The position numbers and the translations under genes are program-made. Under the pieces are notes generated by a model that was not told where the DNA came from, did not search any database, and saw nothing but the letters and a program-made list of their open reading frames with translations. From Heterostelium multicystogenum (taxonomy: Eukaryota; Evosea; Eumycetozoa; Acytosteliales; Acytosteliaceae), in NCBI GenBank assembly GCA_003667245.1, contig RCNN01000274.1:1-21008 (forward strand): a stretch of 21,008 nucleotides of DNA. Reading direction: 5' to 3'. This document shows, piece by piece, positions 9,270-19,061 of this stretch; positions within the stretch are counted from its first letter, which is position 1, and each line of letters opens with the position of its first letter.

Positions 9270-10115
9270 ATGTCCCAAGACCGTCGCTACAGCTTCGAGT
9301 TCTTCCCGACCAAGACCGATGCTGGGCATGAAAAACTGATGGCAACTGCCAAGCAGTTGGCCAGCTACCACCCCGATTTCTTCTCCTGCACCTACGGTGC
9401 CGGTGGCTCCACCCGCGATCGCACGATCAACACCGTGCTGCAGCTGGAAAGCCAAGTCAAAGTACCTGCAGCTCCGCATTTGTCCTGCGTGGGCGACAGC
9501 AAGGCCGACCTGCGCAGCCTGCTGACCCAATACAAGCAAGCCGGCATCAAGCGCATCGTCGCCCTGCGCGGTGACCTGCCGTCCGGGATGGGCATGGCCA
9601 GCGGCGAGCTGCGCTACGCCAATGACCTGGTGAGCTTCATTCGCGAAGAAACCGGCGATCACTTCCACATCGAAGTGGCCGCTTATCCGGAGATGCACCC
9701 CCAGGCGCGCAATTTCGAAGACGATCTGCAGAATTTCGTGCGCAAGGCCAACGCCGGCGCCAACAGCGCGATCACCCAGTACTTCTTCAACGCAGAGAGC
9801 TACTTCTACTTCGTTGAGCGTGTACAAGCGATGGGCGTGAACATCCCGATCGTGCCGGGCATCATGCCGATCACCAACTACAGCAAACTGGCGCGCTTCT
9901 CTGACGCCTGCGGCGCGGAAATCCCACGCTGGATTCGTAAACAACTGGAAGCCTACGGCGACGACGTCAAGAGCATCCAGGCGTTCGGCGAACAGGTCAT
10001 CAGCGAAATGTGTGAACAATTGTTGCAAGGTGGCGCGCCAGGGTTGCACTTCTATACCCTGAACCAGGCTGAGCCAAGCCTCGCTGTCTGGAACAACCTG
10101 AAGCTGCCACGCTAA
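9270..10115 (+). CDS. metF: Methylenetetrahydrofolate reductase
   Basis: The 281-residue product begins MSQDRRYSFEFFPTKTD, with the conserved EFFP block whose Glu is a catalytic residue in the family. It continues with CTYGAGGSTRDRT and ALRGDLP, the folate- and FAD-binding blocks, and VPGIMPI further on, all in the usual order of a TIM-barrel flavoprotein. It reduces 5,10-methylene-THF to 5-methyl-THF with NAD(P)H, supplying the methyl group for methionine synthesis. Two ATGs occur, at 9264 and 9270. The second was chosen because AGGT lies seven bases upstream of it and because the family usually starts there. The gene ends in a hairpin terminator. The frame is intact. Confidence 0.97.
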   Translation: MSQDRRYSFEFFPTKTDAGHEKLMATAKQLASYHPDFFSCTYGAGGSTRDRTINTVLQLESQVKVPAAPHLSCVGDSKADLRSLLTQYKQAGIKRIVALRGDLPSGMGMASGELRYANDLVSFIREETGDHFHIEVAAYPEMHPQARNFEDDLQNFVRKANAGANSAITQYFFNAESYFYFVERVQAMGVNIPIVPGIMPITNYSKLARFSDACGAEIPRWIRKQLEAYGDDVKSIQAFGEQVISEMCEQLLQGGAPGLHFYTLNQAEPSLAVWNNLKLPR

Positions 10116-10130
10116 GGTCTGTTCCGAAAT

Positions 10131-10159
10131 GCAAAGGCCCTCATAATGAGGGCCTTTGC
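10131..10159 (+). terminator. Rho-independent terminator of metF
   Basis: GCAAAGGCCCTCA / TGAGGGCCTTTGC form a perfect hairpin with a very short loop, 16 bases after the metF stop codon. The T-run after the stem is short (TTT lies within the stem), so it may be a weak terminator. The hairpin would also work in the other orientation. Confidence 0.75.
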
Positions 10160-10190
10160 CGTTCTAAACGCCCACGGAATTCTGCAGTCC

Positions 10191-11274
10191 ATGAATACAA
10201 CCGCCCCGACGTCCCGCCCGCAACTGGTCTACCTGGTGTTCGGCGCAGAGACTTACCATCAGGAAGCGGTATTCAGCATCGCCAGCGCCCTGTCGTTCCT
10301 GCGGGACGAGCCGGACACAGGCATCGACATCCAGGTCTTCACCGACAACCCCGAGCCCTACCGCCTGCTGCCGGTACGGGTACGCCCGCTGGACGAAGCC
10401 ACGCGCAAACGCTGGAGCGAGCCTCACGGCTATCACTTTCGCACCAAGCACGTGGTGCTGCGGCAAGTGTTGCAAGAATCCGAAGTGGCGCTGCTGATCG
10501 ACACCGATACGTTTTTCCATCATTCGCCCCTGGCGCTGTTTGAACGCGTGCAACCGGGCACCCTGCTGTGCAACGCCTTCTACACCAAGTACGGCGACAA
10601 CCACGAAAGCATTCTGTACAGCGCCCTGTACCAGCGCCTGCTGGACATGGGCGTGGCCGACGATGACATGATGACCCTCAATTCAGGGGTCATGGGCCTG
10701 ACGCAGCAGGACGCGCACATCCTCGACCGCTCGATTCGAGTTGATGGACGAACTGTTTCCCCATGCCCAGGGCGCCTACACCCTGGAAGAGTTCTGCCTG
10801 TCCATTGCCGCCTATCGCACCCTCAACGTGCGCGAATGCCCGGACCTGATCCACCATTACTGGAGCCGCAAGCAGCTGTTCCGGGCCAAGGTCAAGGCGT
10901 GGATCGCCAAGCATGGGGCAAACCCCACCAGCGCCACGGCCCTCGATGACACGCGCCAGGTTTCCGCCCACCTGCCCCGCCCGCCTCGTCTGCAACGCTT
11001 GATGTACAAGCTGATCACCCTGGCACTGCCCAAGCACCAACAGCAGTTCATCCGGGAAATCCTCTACGGCTGCTACGAACATGAAAACGAGTTCGACCAG
11101 GCGTGTGGCCCGGTTTGGTGGGACAAGGCCCGACAAAACCAGGAAGAGCGCCAGGGCCGACCGGTGGATGCCCATCTGCTGGAGCACTGGTTTGGCAATC
11201 CCGTGGTGCGGCTGATTCTCGGCGAGCGGCGCGAGGCGATCTACGAACACCTGATCAAATCTCCGGGCAAGTAA
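10191..11274 (+). CDS. Putative glycosyltransferase-like protein, frameshifted as sequenced
   Basis: Restored, this would be about 360 residues. The N-terminal part (PQLVYLVFGAETYHQEAVFS, then IDIQVFTDNPEPYRLLPV) looks like a nucleotide-sugar transferase fold. A DxD motif (LLIDTDTFFHHSP, Asp104 and Asp106) fits metal-dependent GT-A enzymes. The second half is helical and basic with no motif I recognise. Donor and acceptor are unknown. ATG 10191 was preferred over 10146, because 10146 would start inside the metF terminator. An extra base, most likely T at 10735/10736 (CGATTCGAG), shifts the frame; coding continues in the next frame to the TAA at 11272-11274. It has no visible partner gene, so it is an orphan glycosyltransferase. 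Confidence 0.72.
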
Positions 11275-11344
11275 ACCTGGCGGGCGCCCGCAGATCACTG
11301 TGCCAGAGCTTCTCTTTAGCCCGATACAGTCGTAATCTCAGGGT

Positions 11345-12149
11345 ATGCCTGCCACTTTCCGGTTATTGACTGCTGTTCTTTTCGCTTGCCTGAGCCTCGG
11401 TGCCCATGGCGAGAAACTGCGCATTGTCACCGAGCCCTGGGCGCCTTACGTCTACGACGACAACGGCACCATGCGCGGGCTCGACTACGAGACCACGGTG
11501 ATCGTGTTCCAGCGCCTGGGCATCGATGTGGATTGGCAATTCCTGCCCTGGAAGCGCTGCCTGGCGATGCTCGACCAGGGCCAGGCCGACGGCGCACTGG
11601 ATATTTTCCATAGCCATGAACGCGACGCGGTGCTGCTGTACCCCAGCGAGCCGCTGTCCGAGGTGGAGTTCGTGCTGTTCTACGCCAATCAGCGCCCACA
11701 CCCGTTTCCAGACCTTCGACGACCTGCGCGGCCTGACCATCGGCACCTCGCCAGGCTACCTCTATGGCGCCGAATTCAGCGAGTCCACCCTCTTCAAGCA
11801 GGAGCCGGCCGCCAGCCATGAGGCCAACTTCGGCAAACTGGCCCTTGGCCGGATCGACCTGGTGATCACGGACCGTCGGGTTGGCCAGCATGTACTCAAG
11901 GCCCTTGGACTTGAGGACCAGGTCACCCAGGCACCCCAGGTAGTCAGCAGCCAGCCACAGTTCCTGGCCGTGCGCCGCGGTGCCGGCATGGATTTGCTGG
12001 TGCAACGCTTCGCCGCCGAACTCAAACGCTTCAAGCAAGAACCTGCCTACGCGGCCTTGAGTGCCAAATATGCAGGCAGCAGCCCGCAAACCAGCGCATC
12101 AGCCCTGCCCGTACGCACCGTTGAGCAGCAGGAAAGCAGCGCAGAGTGA
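11345..12149 (+). CDS. Periplasmic solute-binding protein, SBP_bac_3 type, frameshifted as sequenced
   Basis: A Sec signal peptide (MPATFRLLTAVLFACLSLGAHG) is followed by KLRIVTEPWAPYVYDDNG, GLDYETTVIVFQRLGIDVDW and LPWKRCLAMLDQGQADG. This is the usual start of family-3 solute-binding domains. The second lobe reads DLRGLTIGTSPGYLYG and later LALGRIDLVITDRRVGQHV. No permease or ATPase gene is adjacent. Many such stand-alone Pseudomonas proteins are of unknown ligand, so I assign none. An extra T in the run at 11705-11707 shifts the frame; the rest reads on to TGA 12147-12149, giving about 267 residues when restored. The Shine-Dalgarno (AGGG) is unusually close to the ATG. Confidence 0.82.
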
Positions 12150-12371
12150 TTGCTCTGTTATACTCCGGCCTTTCCGCCAGGCTTACGCCCGGACGCTTCG
12201 GTCTTGCAAAAGGCACCCGACCCCGCTACAGCGCAGCTTTCAAGCCCGCGCGAGCCGTCTGAGTGCCCGCCAGCCCCAGCAGGACCGGACGGGATTGCGT
12301 TCATCTAAACGCCATTCACGCCAGGCAAGACTATCCCTCTGGGCCAAGCCCTAACTAAAACAGGATTACTC
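12150..12371 (+). promoter_or_regulatory. rhlE upstream region with probable -10 box and long leader
   Basis: TATACT at 12159-12164 is a good -10 hexamer, but no convincing -35 lies 17 bases upstream. If used, the transcript would start near 12171 and give an untranslated leader of about 200 bases ahead of rhlE. The Shine-Dalgarno is AGGA at 12362-12365, six bases before the ATG. Long leaders are common on RNA-helicase genes that respond to cold, but no named element is recognisable here. Confidence 0.45.
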
Positions 12372-14253
12372 ATGTCCTTTGCTTCCCTCGGTCTCTCCGA
12401 GGCTTTAGTCCGCGCCATCGAGGCAGCGGGCTATACCGAGCCTACTCCGGTGCAACAGCGGGCCATTCCCGCCGTGTTGCAAGGCCGCGACCTGATGGTT
12501 GCGGCTCAGACAGGTACTGGTAAAACCGGCGGCTTCGCCCTTCCGATCCTGGAGCGGTTGTTCCCCAACGGTCACCCGGACAAATCCCAGCGTCATGGCC
12601 CGCGCCAACCGCGCGTACTGGTCCTGACCCCTACCCGCGAACTCGCCGCCCAAGTGCATGACAGCTTCAAGCTGTATGCCCGCGATTTGAAGTTCGTCAG
12701 CGCCTGCATCTTCGGCGGCGTCGGCATGAACCCACAGGTTCAGGCCATGTCCCGCGGTGTCGACGTACTGGTTGCGTGCCCGGGTCGTTTACTCGACCTG
12801 TGCGGCCAAGGCAGCGTCGATTTGTCCCACGTGGAAATCCTCGTGCTGGACGAAGCCGACCGCATGCTCGACATGGGCTTTGTCCATGACGTGAAAAAGG
12901 TCCTCGCGCGCCTGCCGGCCAAACGCCAGAACCTGCTGTTCTCGGCCACGTTCTCCAACGACATCACCGCGTTGGCGGGCAAGTTGTTGCACAACCCCGA
13001 GCGCATTGAAGTCACGCCGCCGAACACCACGGTCGAGCGTATCGAGCAGCGCGTATTCCGCCTGCCGGCCGCCCACAAGCGTTCGCTGCTGGCCCACCTG
13101 ATCACCGCCGGCGCGTGGGAACAGGTGCTGGTGTTCACCCGCACCAAGCACGGCGCCAACCGCCTGGCCGAGTACCTGGACAAGCACGGCCTCACCGCCG
13201 TCGCGATCCACGGCAACAAGAGCCAGAACGCCCGCACCAAAGCCCTGGCCGACTTCAAGGCCGGTGAAGTGCGCATCCTGGTCGCCACCGACATCGCCGC
13301 TCGCGGCCTGGACATCGACCAACTGCCCCACGTGGTCAATTTCGAGCTGCCAAACGTCGACGAAGACTACGTGCACCGTATCGGCCGTACTGGCCGGGCC
13401 GGTCGTTCGGGCGAGGCCATTTCCCTGGTCGCACCGGACGAAGAAAAGCTGCTGAAAAGCATCGAGCGCATGACCAAGCAGAAAATCGCCGACGGCGACC
13501 TGATGGGCTTCGACTCCAGCGCGGTTGAGGCCGAGAAGCCTGAAGTGCGCGAACGTCCGGACGTGCGCAACCCGCGCAACAACCCACGCGGTCCGAAGGG
13601 CGATGGCCCGAACGGCGGCGGCGGTGGTGGCGGTCGTAAAGACAAGGGCAAGGACAAGGGCGGCAAGGACAAGGCTGCGACCAATGGCCGTGGCGAACGC
13701 CCGGCCCGTGAGCAAAAGCCCCGTGAAGGCACCCCGGCCCGCGAACAGCGCCAGCCGAGCCAGCCGCCACGCGCTGCTGCCGACCGTGCTCCGGACGAGT
13801 TCCTGGACGACGATGTGGACAACTTCGGTAACCGCGTTGACTACGTGCCCCAGGCCAAGCCGGCTCAGGGCCGTGGTCGTCGTCCGGGCGCTCCAGCCCA
13901 GGGCGCAGGCGCCGGTACTCCGCGTACCGCGGCCAGCCACAAGGTCGCCAGAACGGTCCGCGCAGCAGCAACGGCGCCACCACCGGCACCCCGCCTGCCA
14001 AGCGCAGCGGCCCGCGCAACGGTGCACCGCGTGACGGCCAGGCCCGTCGCGAAGAGTCGCGCACCGTCGCCCGGCCCGTGATGATCAACCTCGTCTGTCG
14101 GAGCCAGCGGTGCAAAACCCGCGCGGCGGTCCGGCACCGAAGATCATCCACAAAGAGTCGAAAAGCGATCGCACGCTGACACCTGAGCAGTTGGATCAAC
14201 TGCCGGGCCGTCCACGTGGTGAAAAACCGGCGTTGCTGACCCGCAACCGCTGA
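12372..14253 (+). CDS. rhlE: DEAD-box ATP-dependent RNA helicase, RhlE type, frameshifted near the 3' end
   Basis: All helicase motifs are present in order: Q motif [22 protein letters not shown] (45-52), PTRELA, ACPGR, DEAD (160-163), [15 protein letters not shown] and [10 protein letters not shown] (from His335). Motif Ib reads CPGR, where most families have TPGR. The core ends near residue 375. A long basic, glycine-rich tail follows, with [17 protein letters not shown] and many Arg/Pro residues, probably an RNA-binding disordered region. It unwinds short RNA duplexes in RNA decay and ribosome assembly. Two lost bases, G near 13931 and C near 14076, shift the tail. Reading on in the restored frames ends [16 protein letters not shown] at TGA 14251-14253, about 627 residues in all. 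As sequenced the protein stops at 14081. Confidence 0.92.
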
Positions 14254-14269
14254 GTTTTCAAAGCGCCAT

Positions 14270-14306
14270 AAAAAATGCCCCGGATCGCGAGATCCGGGGC
14301 ATTTTT
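14270..14306. terminator. Bidirectional Rho-independent terminator between rhlE and yceI
   Basis: AAAAAATGCCCCGGATC and GATCCGGGGCATTTTT form a strong GC-rich hairpin with a short GCGA-type loop, flanked by A on the left and T on the right. It therefore works on both strands. It lies 16 bases after the rhlE stop and about 17 bases after the yceI stop, ending both converging transcripts. Confidence 0.93.
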
Positions 14307-14322
14307 GTGTGGCCGGCGAAAA

Positions 14323-14920
14323 TTACTTCGCTTTCACACCTTCAAACGTCACGTACAGCTCAACGTTGTTGGACGCTGGACCCAGGTCCATCTGCTTGCC
14401 GAAGTCCTGGCGATTGAAGGAGGTAGTACCTTCAAAGCCGGCACGGTAGCCGCCCCATGGATCCTTGCCTTCACCCAGGAAGGTCGCCTTGACGACGAAT
14501 CGGCTTGGTCACGCCGTGAAAGGTCAGGTCGCCGGTCACGTCAGCAGTGACTTGGCCAGCAGCATTCTTGCCAGTGGTCTTGACGCTGGTGGAGACAAAC
14601 TTGGCATCGGCAAACTTGCCAACGTCCAGGAAGTCTTTGCTGGCGATGTGCTTGTCACGTTCGGCGTGGTTGGTGAACACGCTGGCGGTGCGGACGTTGA
14701 ACTCAATCTTGCTGTCTTCAGGCTTGGCAGCATCGAAGCTGAACTTGCCGTCCAGGTCCTTGAAGGTACCGGTGATGAAGCTGTAGCCCAAGTGGCTGAT
14801 CTTGAAGTCAACGAAGGCGTGCTGGCCTTCCTTGTCGACAACGTAGTCAGCTGCCATCGCCTGACCGGCAGTCAGCAGGGCAGAACCGATGGCCAGAGCG
14901 GCGAGAGTCTTTTTCAACAT
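14323..14920 (-). CDS. YceI family periplasmic protein, frameshifted as sequenced
   Basis: ATG 14920-14918 with AAGGAA upstream gives a signal peptide ([23 protein letters not shown], cut after residue 23). Then comes the YceI lipocalin-like barrel with [20 protein letters not shown] and the [12 protein letters not shown] block. Such proteins bind isoprenoid-type lipids in the periplasm; the reaction partner is unknown. P. aeruginosa PasP (PA0423), described as a small protease, belongs to this family. An extra A at 14498/14499 (GAATCG) shifts the frame. Coding continues to the TAA at 14325-14323, and restored length is about 198 residues. It is 32 bases downstream of the cytochrome b561 gene, a pairing seen often, suggesting that the two proteins act together. 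Confidence 0.9.
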
Positions 14921-14952
14921 GCTTTCTATTCCTTGTGAGTCGAGGTTGAACA

Positions 14953-15504
14953 TCAGGCTTTGCGCCCCAGCATACGAACCAGGGTCACATCACGATCAAT
15001 GAAATGGTGTTTCAGCGCGGCCACGCCATGCAGGCCGGCGAACACCACCAATACCCAGGCCAGGTACAAATGCACCACGCCTGCAGTGTCTGCCTGGTCC
15101 GGTAGCCCGGAAACCAGCGCAGGAATCTCAAACAAGCCAAACACCGGGATCCCGACACCGTCTGCGGTGGAAATCAGGTAACCGGCAATCATCACGGCAA
15201 ACAGCCCGAGATACAGGAACGCGTGGCCAAACGCAGCCCCCAGACGCGTCATGCGGCTATAGCTGGCAAGCGGTGGCGGCGGCGGGCTGACCAGGCGCCA
15301 GACGATCCGCACGAGCATGATGGCGAACAGCGTAATGCCGATGCTCTTGTGCAGGTCCGGGGCGTCTTTGCGCCAGGCACTGTAGTAGTCGAGACCGACC
15401 ATCCACAGGCCCAATGCGAACAGACCGAACACCACCAGGGCCACGCCCCAGTGCAAAACGATGCTGACCCAGCCATAGCGGGCCGGTGAATTACGTAGTT
15501 GCAT
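14953..15504 (-). CDS. cybB: Cytochrome b561 family membrane protein
   Basis: The 183-residue product has four hydrophobic helices. Four histidines sit in the positions expected of b561-type heme ligands: His18 (IVLHWG), His52 (DLHKSIG), His145 (VVHLYL) and His159 ([11 protein letters not shown]). It would be an inner-membrane di-heme b cytochrome passing electrons to or from quinone. E. coli CybB was shown to oxidise superoxide with ubiquinone; whether that applies here is an inference. The start is ATG 15504-15502. It is the first gene of a two-gene leftward unit with yceI. The upstream spacer holds TATCGA repeats that may be regulatory. The frame is intact. Confidence 0.92.
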   Translation of the reverse strand: MQLRNSPARYGWVSIVLHWGVALVVFGLFALGLWMVGLDYYSAWRKDAPDLHKSIGITLFAIMLVRIVWRLVSPPPPPLASYSRMTRLGAAFGHAFLYLGLFAVMIAGYLISTADGVGIPVFGLFEIPALVSGLPDQADTAGVVHLYLAWVLVVFAGLHGVAALKHHFIDRDVTLVRMLGRKA

Positions 15505-15535
15505 GTCCCAAATCCCGTAAGAGCTGTGGCAAGAC

Positions 15536-15586
15536 TATCGATTTACCTATCGAATTAAAGCGGAAAATTTCGCTTTGAAATATCGA
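15536..15586. promoter_or_regulatory. TATCGA repeats and inverted repeat upstream of cybB (candidate regulator site)
   Basis: In the AT-rich spacer between cybB and bioA, TATCGA occurs three times (15536-15541, 15548-15553, 15581-15586). The first two start 12 bases apart. Between the second and third lies the inverted repeat AAAGCG / CGCTTT (15557-15562 and 15571-15576). The block is 32-82 bases upstream of the cybB start codon, a usual operator distance. No regulator can be named. The remaining 200 bases of the spacer hold only a weak possible bioA promoter (TTGTGA at 15704-15709). Confidence 0.4.
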
Positions 15587-15784
15587 GAAATACGATCAAG
15601 AGCGTATGCAGAGTAAGTTAACAAGAGATTAAGGACTATCCAGAAGAAACGTGACGGACTGTCCTGCGTTTACCACCAATTTACGCTTCAGACTCGCAAT
15701 GGGTTGTGACACAGGCCTGCATTGCATAGGCTTGCGCGATTGTTTCGCCCGCGCACGTCGCGAGCCGCTTCGAGGAGAATGAAC

Positions 15785-17192
15785 ATGGGTTTGAATAACC
15801 AGTGGATGCAACGCGACCTTGCGGTGCTGTGGCATCCCTGCACCCAGATGAAAGACCACCAGCAACTGCCGCTGATCCCGATCAAGCGCGGTGAAGGCAT
15901 CTGGCTGGAAGACTTCGAAGGCAAACGCTACCTCGACGCCGTCAGTTCCTGGTGGGTCAACGTGTTTGGCCACGCCAACCCGCGCATCAACCAGCGCATC
16001 AAGGACCAGGTCGACCAGCTGGAACACGTGATCCTCGCCGGCTTCAGCCACCAGCCGGTGATCGAGCTGTCCGAGCGCCTGGTGAAGATGACCCCCGAAG
16101 GCCTGACCCGCTGCTTCTTACGCCGACAACGGCTCGTCGTGCATCGAAGTCGCGCTGAAGATGAGCTTTCACTATTGGCTCAACCGCGGCCTGCCGAACA
16201 AAGAAGCGCTTTGTCACCCTGACCAACAGCTACCACGGCGAAACCATCGCCGCGATGTCGGTTGGCGATGTGCCGCTGTTCACCGAGACCTATAAAGCCC
16301 TGCTGCTGGACACCATCAAGGTGCCGAGCCCCGACTGCTACCTGCGCCCCGACGGCATGAGCTGGGAAGAACATTCCCGGAACATGTTCCTGGCCATGGA
16401 GCAGACCCTGGCCGAAAACCACGACACCGTGGCCGCCGTGATCGTCGAGCCGCTGATCCAGGGCGCCGGCGGCATGCGCATGTACCACCCGGTGTACCTC
16501 AAGCTGCTGCGCGAAGCCTGCGACCGTTATGGCGTACACCTGATCCACGACGAAATCGCCGTGGGCTTTGGCCGCACCGGTACGATGTTCGCCTGTGAAC
16601 AGGCCGGCATCCGCCCGGACTTCCTGTGCCTGTCCAAGGCCCTGACCGGCGGCTACCTGCCGCTCGCCGCGGTGGTCACCACCGACGATGTGTACGACGC
16701 CTTCTACGACGACTACCCGACCCTGCGCGCCTTCCTGCACTCCCACAGCTACACCGGTAACCCGCTGGCCTGTGCGGCGGCCCTGGCGACCCTGGATATC
16801 TTCGAAGAAGACAACGTCATCGAAAACAACAAGGCCCTGGCCCAGCGCATGGCCACCGCCACCGCGCACCTGGTGGACCATCCGCACGTCTCGGAAGTGC
16901 GCCAGACCGGCATGGTGCTGGCCATCGAGATGGTGCAGGACAAGGCCACCAAGACCGCCTACCCGTGGCAGGAACGCCGTGGCCTGAAGGTGTTCGAACA
17001 TGCGCTGGAGCGAGGCGCGTTGCTGCGGCCGTTGGGCAGCGTGGTGTACTTCCTGCCGCCTATGTGATCACCCCGGAGCAGATCGACTTCCTGGCTGAAG
17101 TGGCCAGCGAAGGGATCGACATTGCCACCAACAGCAAGGTCAGCGTGGCGGTGCCCAAGGATTTCCACCCGGGGTTTCGTGATCCGGGCTGA
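15785..17192 (+). CDS. bioA: Adenosylmethionine-8-amino-7-oxononanoate aminotransferase, frameshifted as sequenced
   Basis: BioA converts 7-keto-8-aminopelargonate to 7,8-diaminopelargonate in biotin synthesis, using S-adenosylmethionine as amino donor and PLP. Motifs seen: LWHPCTQMKDH near the start, SSWWVNVFGHANPRIN, the PLP-phosphate region NGSSCIEVALKM, the PLP-nitrogen aspartate in IHDEIAVGFGRTG, and the Schiff-base lysine in LSKALTGGYLP (about Lys284). ATG 15785 follows GAGGAG by seven bases; an in-frame ATG at 15779 is too close to it. Three indels break the frame: extra T at 16118/16119, extra A in 16200-16202, and a lost C near 17060. Restored length is about 468 residues, normal for Pseudomonas. 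bioA stands alone here, apart from any other bio gene. Confidence 0.94.
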
Positions 17193-17202
17193 TTGAGTTG
17201 AT

Positions 17203-17249
17203 CGTTCCCACGCTCCGCGTGGGAATGCAGCCATGGACGCTCCGCGTCC
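17203..17249. repeat. Short REP-like double hairpin between bioA and rsmE
   Basis: GTTCCCACGCTCCGCGTGGGAA is a near-perfect hairpin. It is followed after six bases by GGACGCTCCGCGTCC, a second small hairpin sharing the ACGCTCCGCGT core. This tandem-hairpin element is common in Pseudomonas intergenic regions. It lies 11 bases after the bioA stop codon and ends 29 bases before rsmE. Confidence 0.8.
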
Positions 17250-17278
17250 GCCCTGCACACTATTTCCAGAGAACAGAA

Positions 17279-17998
17279 ATGAGACTGTCCCGCTTTTTTG
17301 TCGACGCCCCCCTGAGCCTTGGCGACCACGAGTTGCCGGAAGCCCAGGCGCACTACATCAGCCGCGTATTGCGCATGAGCGAAGGCGACCCCGTGCAGTT
17401 GTTCGACGGTTCCGGACAGGAGTTTCGCGCCAGCTTGCTGGAAGTCGGCAAAAAACGCGTGGTGGTGCAAGTCACCGAAAACCTTCGCCGGGCAGGTCGA
17501 GTCGCCGTTGCAGATTCACCTCGGCCAGGGCCTGTCCCGTGGCGAGCGGATGGACTGGGCGATCCAGAAAGCCACCGAGCTTGGGGTGAATGAAATCACC
17601 CCGATCTTCAGCGACCGCTGCGAAGTGCGCCTCAAGGACGAACGCGCCGACAAACGCCTGCAGCACTGGCGCCAGGTGGCGATCAGCGCGTGCGAGCAGT
17701 GCGGTCGCTCGCGAGTGCCGGTGATTCACCCACCGCTGTTGCTGGCGGATTGGTTGAAACAGGCCGAAGCGGATTTGAAGCTGGTGCTGCACCCGGTGGC
17801 CGAGCCCCTGGTGAGCCACGCCAAGCCTGGGAGCCTGGCCTTCCTGATCGGGCCGGAGGGTGGATTGACTGATGGCGAAGTCGAAACGGCACAAGGTGCG
17901 GGGTTCATGCCGCACGGTTGGGCCCACGGGTGCTGCGTACCGAAACTGCGCCAGTCGTGGCGCTGGCGGTGGCTCAACAACTCTGGGGCGACTTCTAA
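17279..17998 (+). CDS. rsmE: 16S rRNA (uracil-1498-N3)-methyltransferase RsmE, frameshifted as sequenced
   Basis: RsmE methylates U1498 of 16S rRNA with S-adenosylmethionine. The N-terminal PUA-like domain starts MRLSRFFVDAPLS and includes AHYISRVLRMSEGDPVQLFDG. The C-terminal SPOUT domain shows GERMDWAIQKATELGV and the knot motif FLIGPEGGLTDGEVE. The gene sits directly after bioA, an arrangement also known in P. aeruginosa (PA0419-PA0420). Two indels break it: an extra C at 17482/17483 and a lost base near 17911-17915, after which the frame runs to TAA 17996-17998 (ends VVALAVAQQLWGDF). Restored length is 239 residues, near the 243 of E. coli. The ribosome site before ATG 17279 is weak. Confidence 0.93.
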
Positions 17999-18022
17999 AC
18001 CCGTTTTGCAAACCCCATCAAA

Positions 18023-18111
18023 TGTGGGAGCGGGCTTGCTCGCGAATGCGGTGGATCAGTCACACATGTATTGACTGGCACTCCGCTTTCGCGAGCAAGC
18101 CCGCTCCCACA
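18023..18111. repeat. REPIN between rsmE and the D-amino acid operon
   Basis: The arms 18023-18051 and 18083-18111 are inverted copies with one mismatch (GAATGCGG against CCGCTTTC), built on the TGTGGGAGCGGGCTTGCTCG core shared with the elements after mltA and after ahcY. The loop is 31 bases. There is no extra half-copy here, unlike the other two. It lies between the convergent rsmE and binding-protein genes. Confidence 0.92.
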
Positions 18112-18133
18112 TTTGGATCGGGTTTGCACTCCG

Positions 18134-19034
18134 CTACTCCACCGGGTCACTCACAGGCGTCGCAATAATCGCCTTCAACTCACTGGTCATCGGGAATTCC
18201 AGGTTCAAGCCCTTGGGCGGGATCGGCTGCTCAAACCAGCGCTGGTAAATCCCGTTGATCTCCCCCGAGCTGTACAGCCCGGCCAGGGTCTCGTTGACCA
18301 CCGCGAGAAACTGCGGGTCGTCCTTGCGCACCATGCAGCTGTAGATTCCCGCGACTGTTCTTCCCCGACCACCACCCACTTGTGCGGGTCCCTGGCCTTG
18401 GCGCGCTCGCCGTAGAGCAACGCGTCATCCATGTAGAACGCCGCCGCCCGGCCGGATTGCAGCATCTGGAAGGCTTCGCCGTGGTCCTTGGCGCTGATCA
18501 CCGACATGTTCAGTTTGTGATCAACGTTGTAGCTCTTGAGGAACCGCTCGTTGGTGGTACCGGCAGTGGTGACCACGTTCTTGCCTTGCAGGTCGGCGAA
18601 GCTTTTGATGCCGCTGTCGTTGGCGGTCAGCAACTGGCCCTTCACATAGATAAACCCGTAGGAAAACGCCACCTGCTTCTGCCGCTCGGCGGTCACGCCG
18701 GTGGAACCGCATTCCAGGTCCACGGTGCCGTTTTGCACCAGGGCTATGCGGGTCTGGGAAGTCACCAGGTTGTACTTCACGTTGAGCTTCGGCACACCGG
18801 TTTTCTGCTGGATACGCTCGACGATCTTGTTCGCCAGCTCCACCGAATAGCCCATGGGCTTGCCGCTGTGATCCCCACATAGGAAAACGGCACCGAGGCA
18901 TCGCGATAGCCGAGGGTGATGCTCCTGGCATTGGCGATCTTGCTCAGCGTGCCGTCCAAGGGGGCCTCGGTGGCATGGGCCTGAGCCCCCAACAACAGCC
19001 CCAGGGTGCAGCCGATCAACGTGATTTTTTGCAT
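18134..19034 (-). CDS. dguC: Periplasmic amino-acid-binding protein (DguC-like), frameshifted as sequenced
   Basis: A Sec signal peptide (MQKITLIGCTLGLLLGAQAHA) precedes a family-3 solute-binding domain: ITLGYRDASVPFSYVG, GYSVELANKIVERI, VDLECGSTGVTAERQK and NPIPPK-like EQPIPPKGLNLEFPM at the end. It resembles glutamate/aspartate-binding proteins such as GltI. In P. aeruginosa the matching gene, dguC, serves D-Glu/D-Gln uptake; that assignment here rests on its neighbours. ATG 19034-19032 with GGAG seven bases upstream; it follows the RidA gene by 27 bases. Two lost bases break the frame: in the C run at 18873-18876 and in the T run at 18346-18347. Restored length is 300 residues. Confidence 0.85.
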
Positions 19035-19061
19035 TGTTATTCTCCGTTGGTGGTTAAAGGT

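Noticed and set aside
10146..10190. Earlier ATG for the glycosyltransferase-like gene
   Set aside because: It lies inside the metF terminator hairpin; the next ATG at 10191 fits the protein start better.
12789..14027. A 412-codon minus-strand frame opposite rhlE
   Set aside because: It lies opposite conserved helicase motifs, and its composition follows from the codon bias of rhlE.
14323..17998. Reading the broken yceI, bioA and rsmE as true pseudogenes or as phase-variable genes
   Set aside because: There are no long simple repeats at the breaks, several unrelated housekeeping genes are hit, and the coding signal is otherwise intact; errors are the simpler cause.
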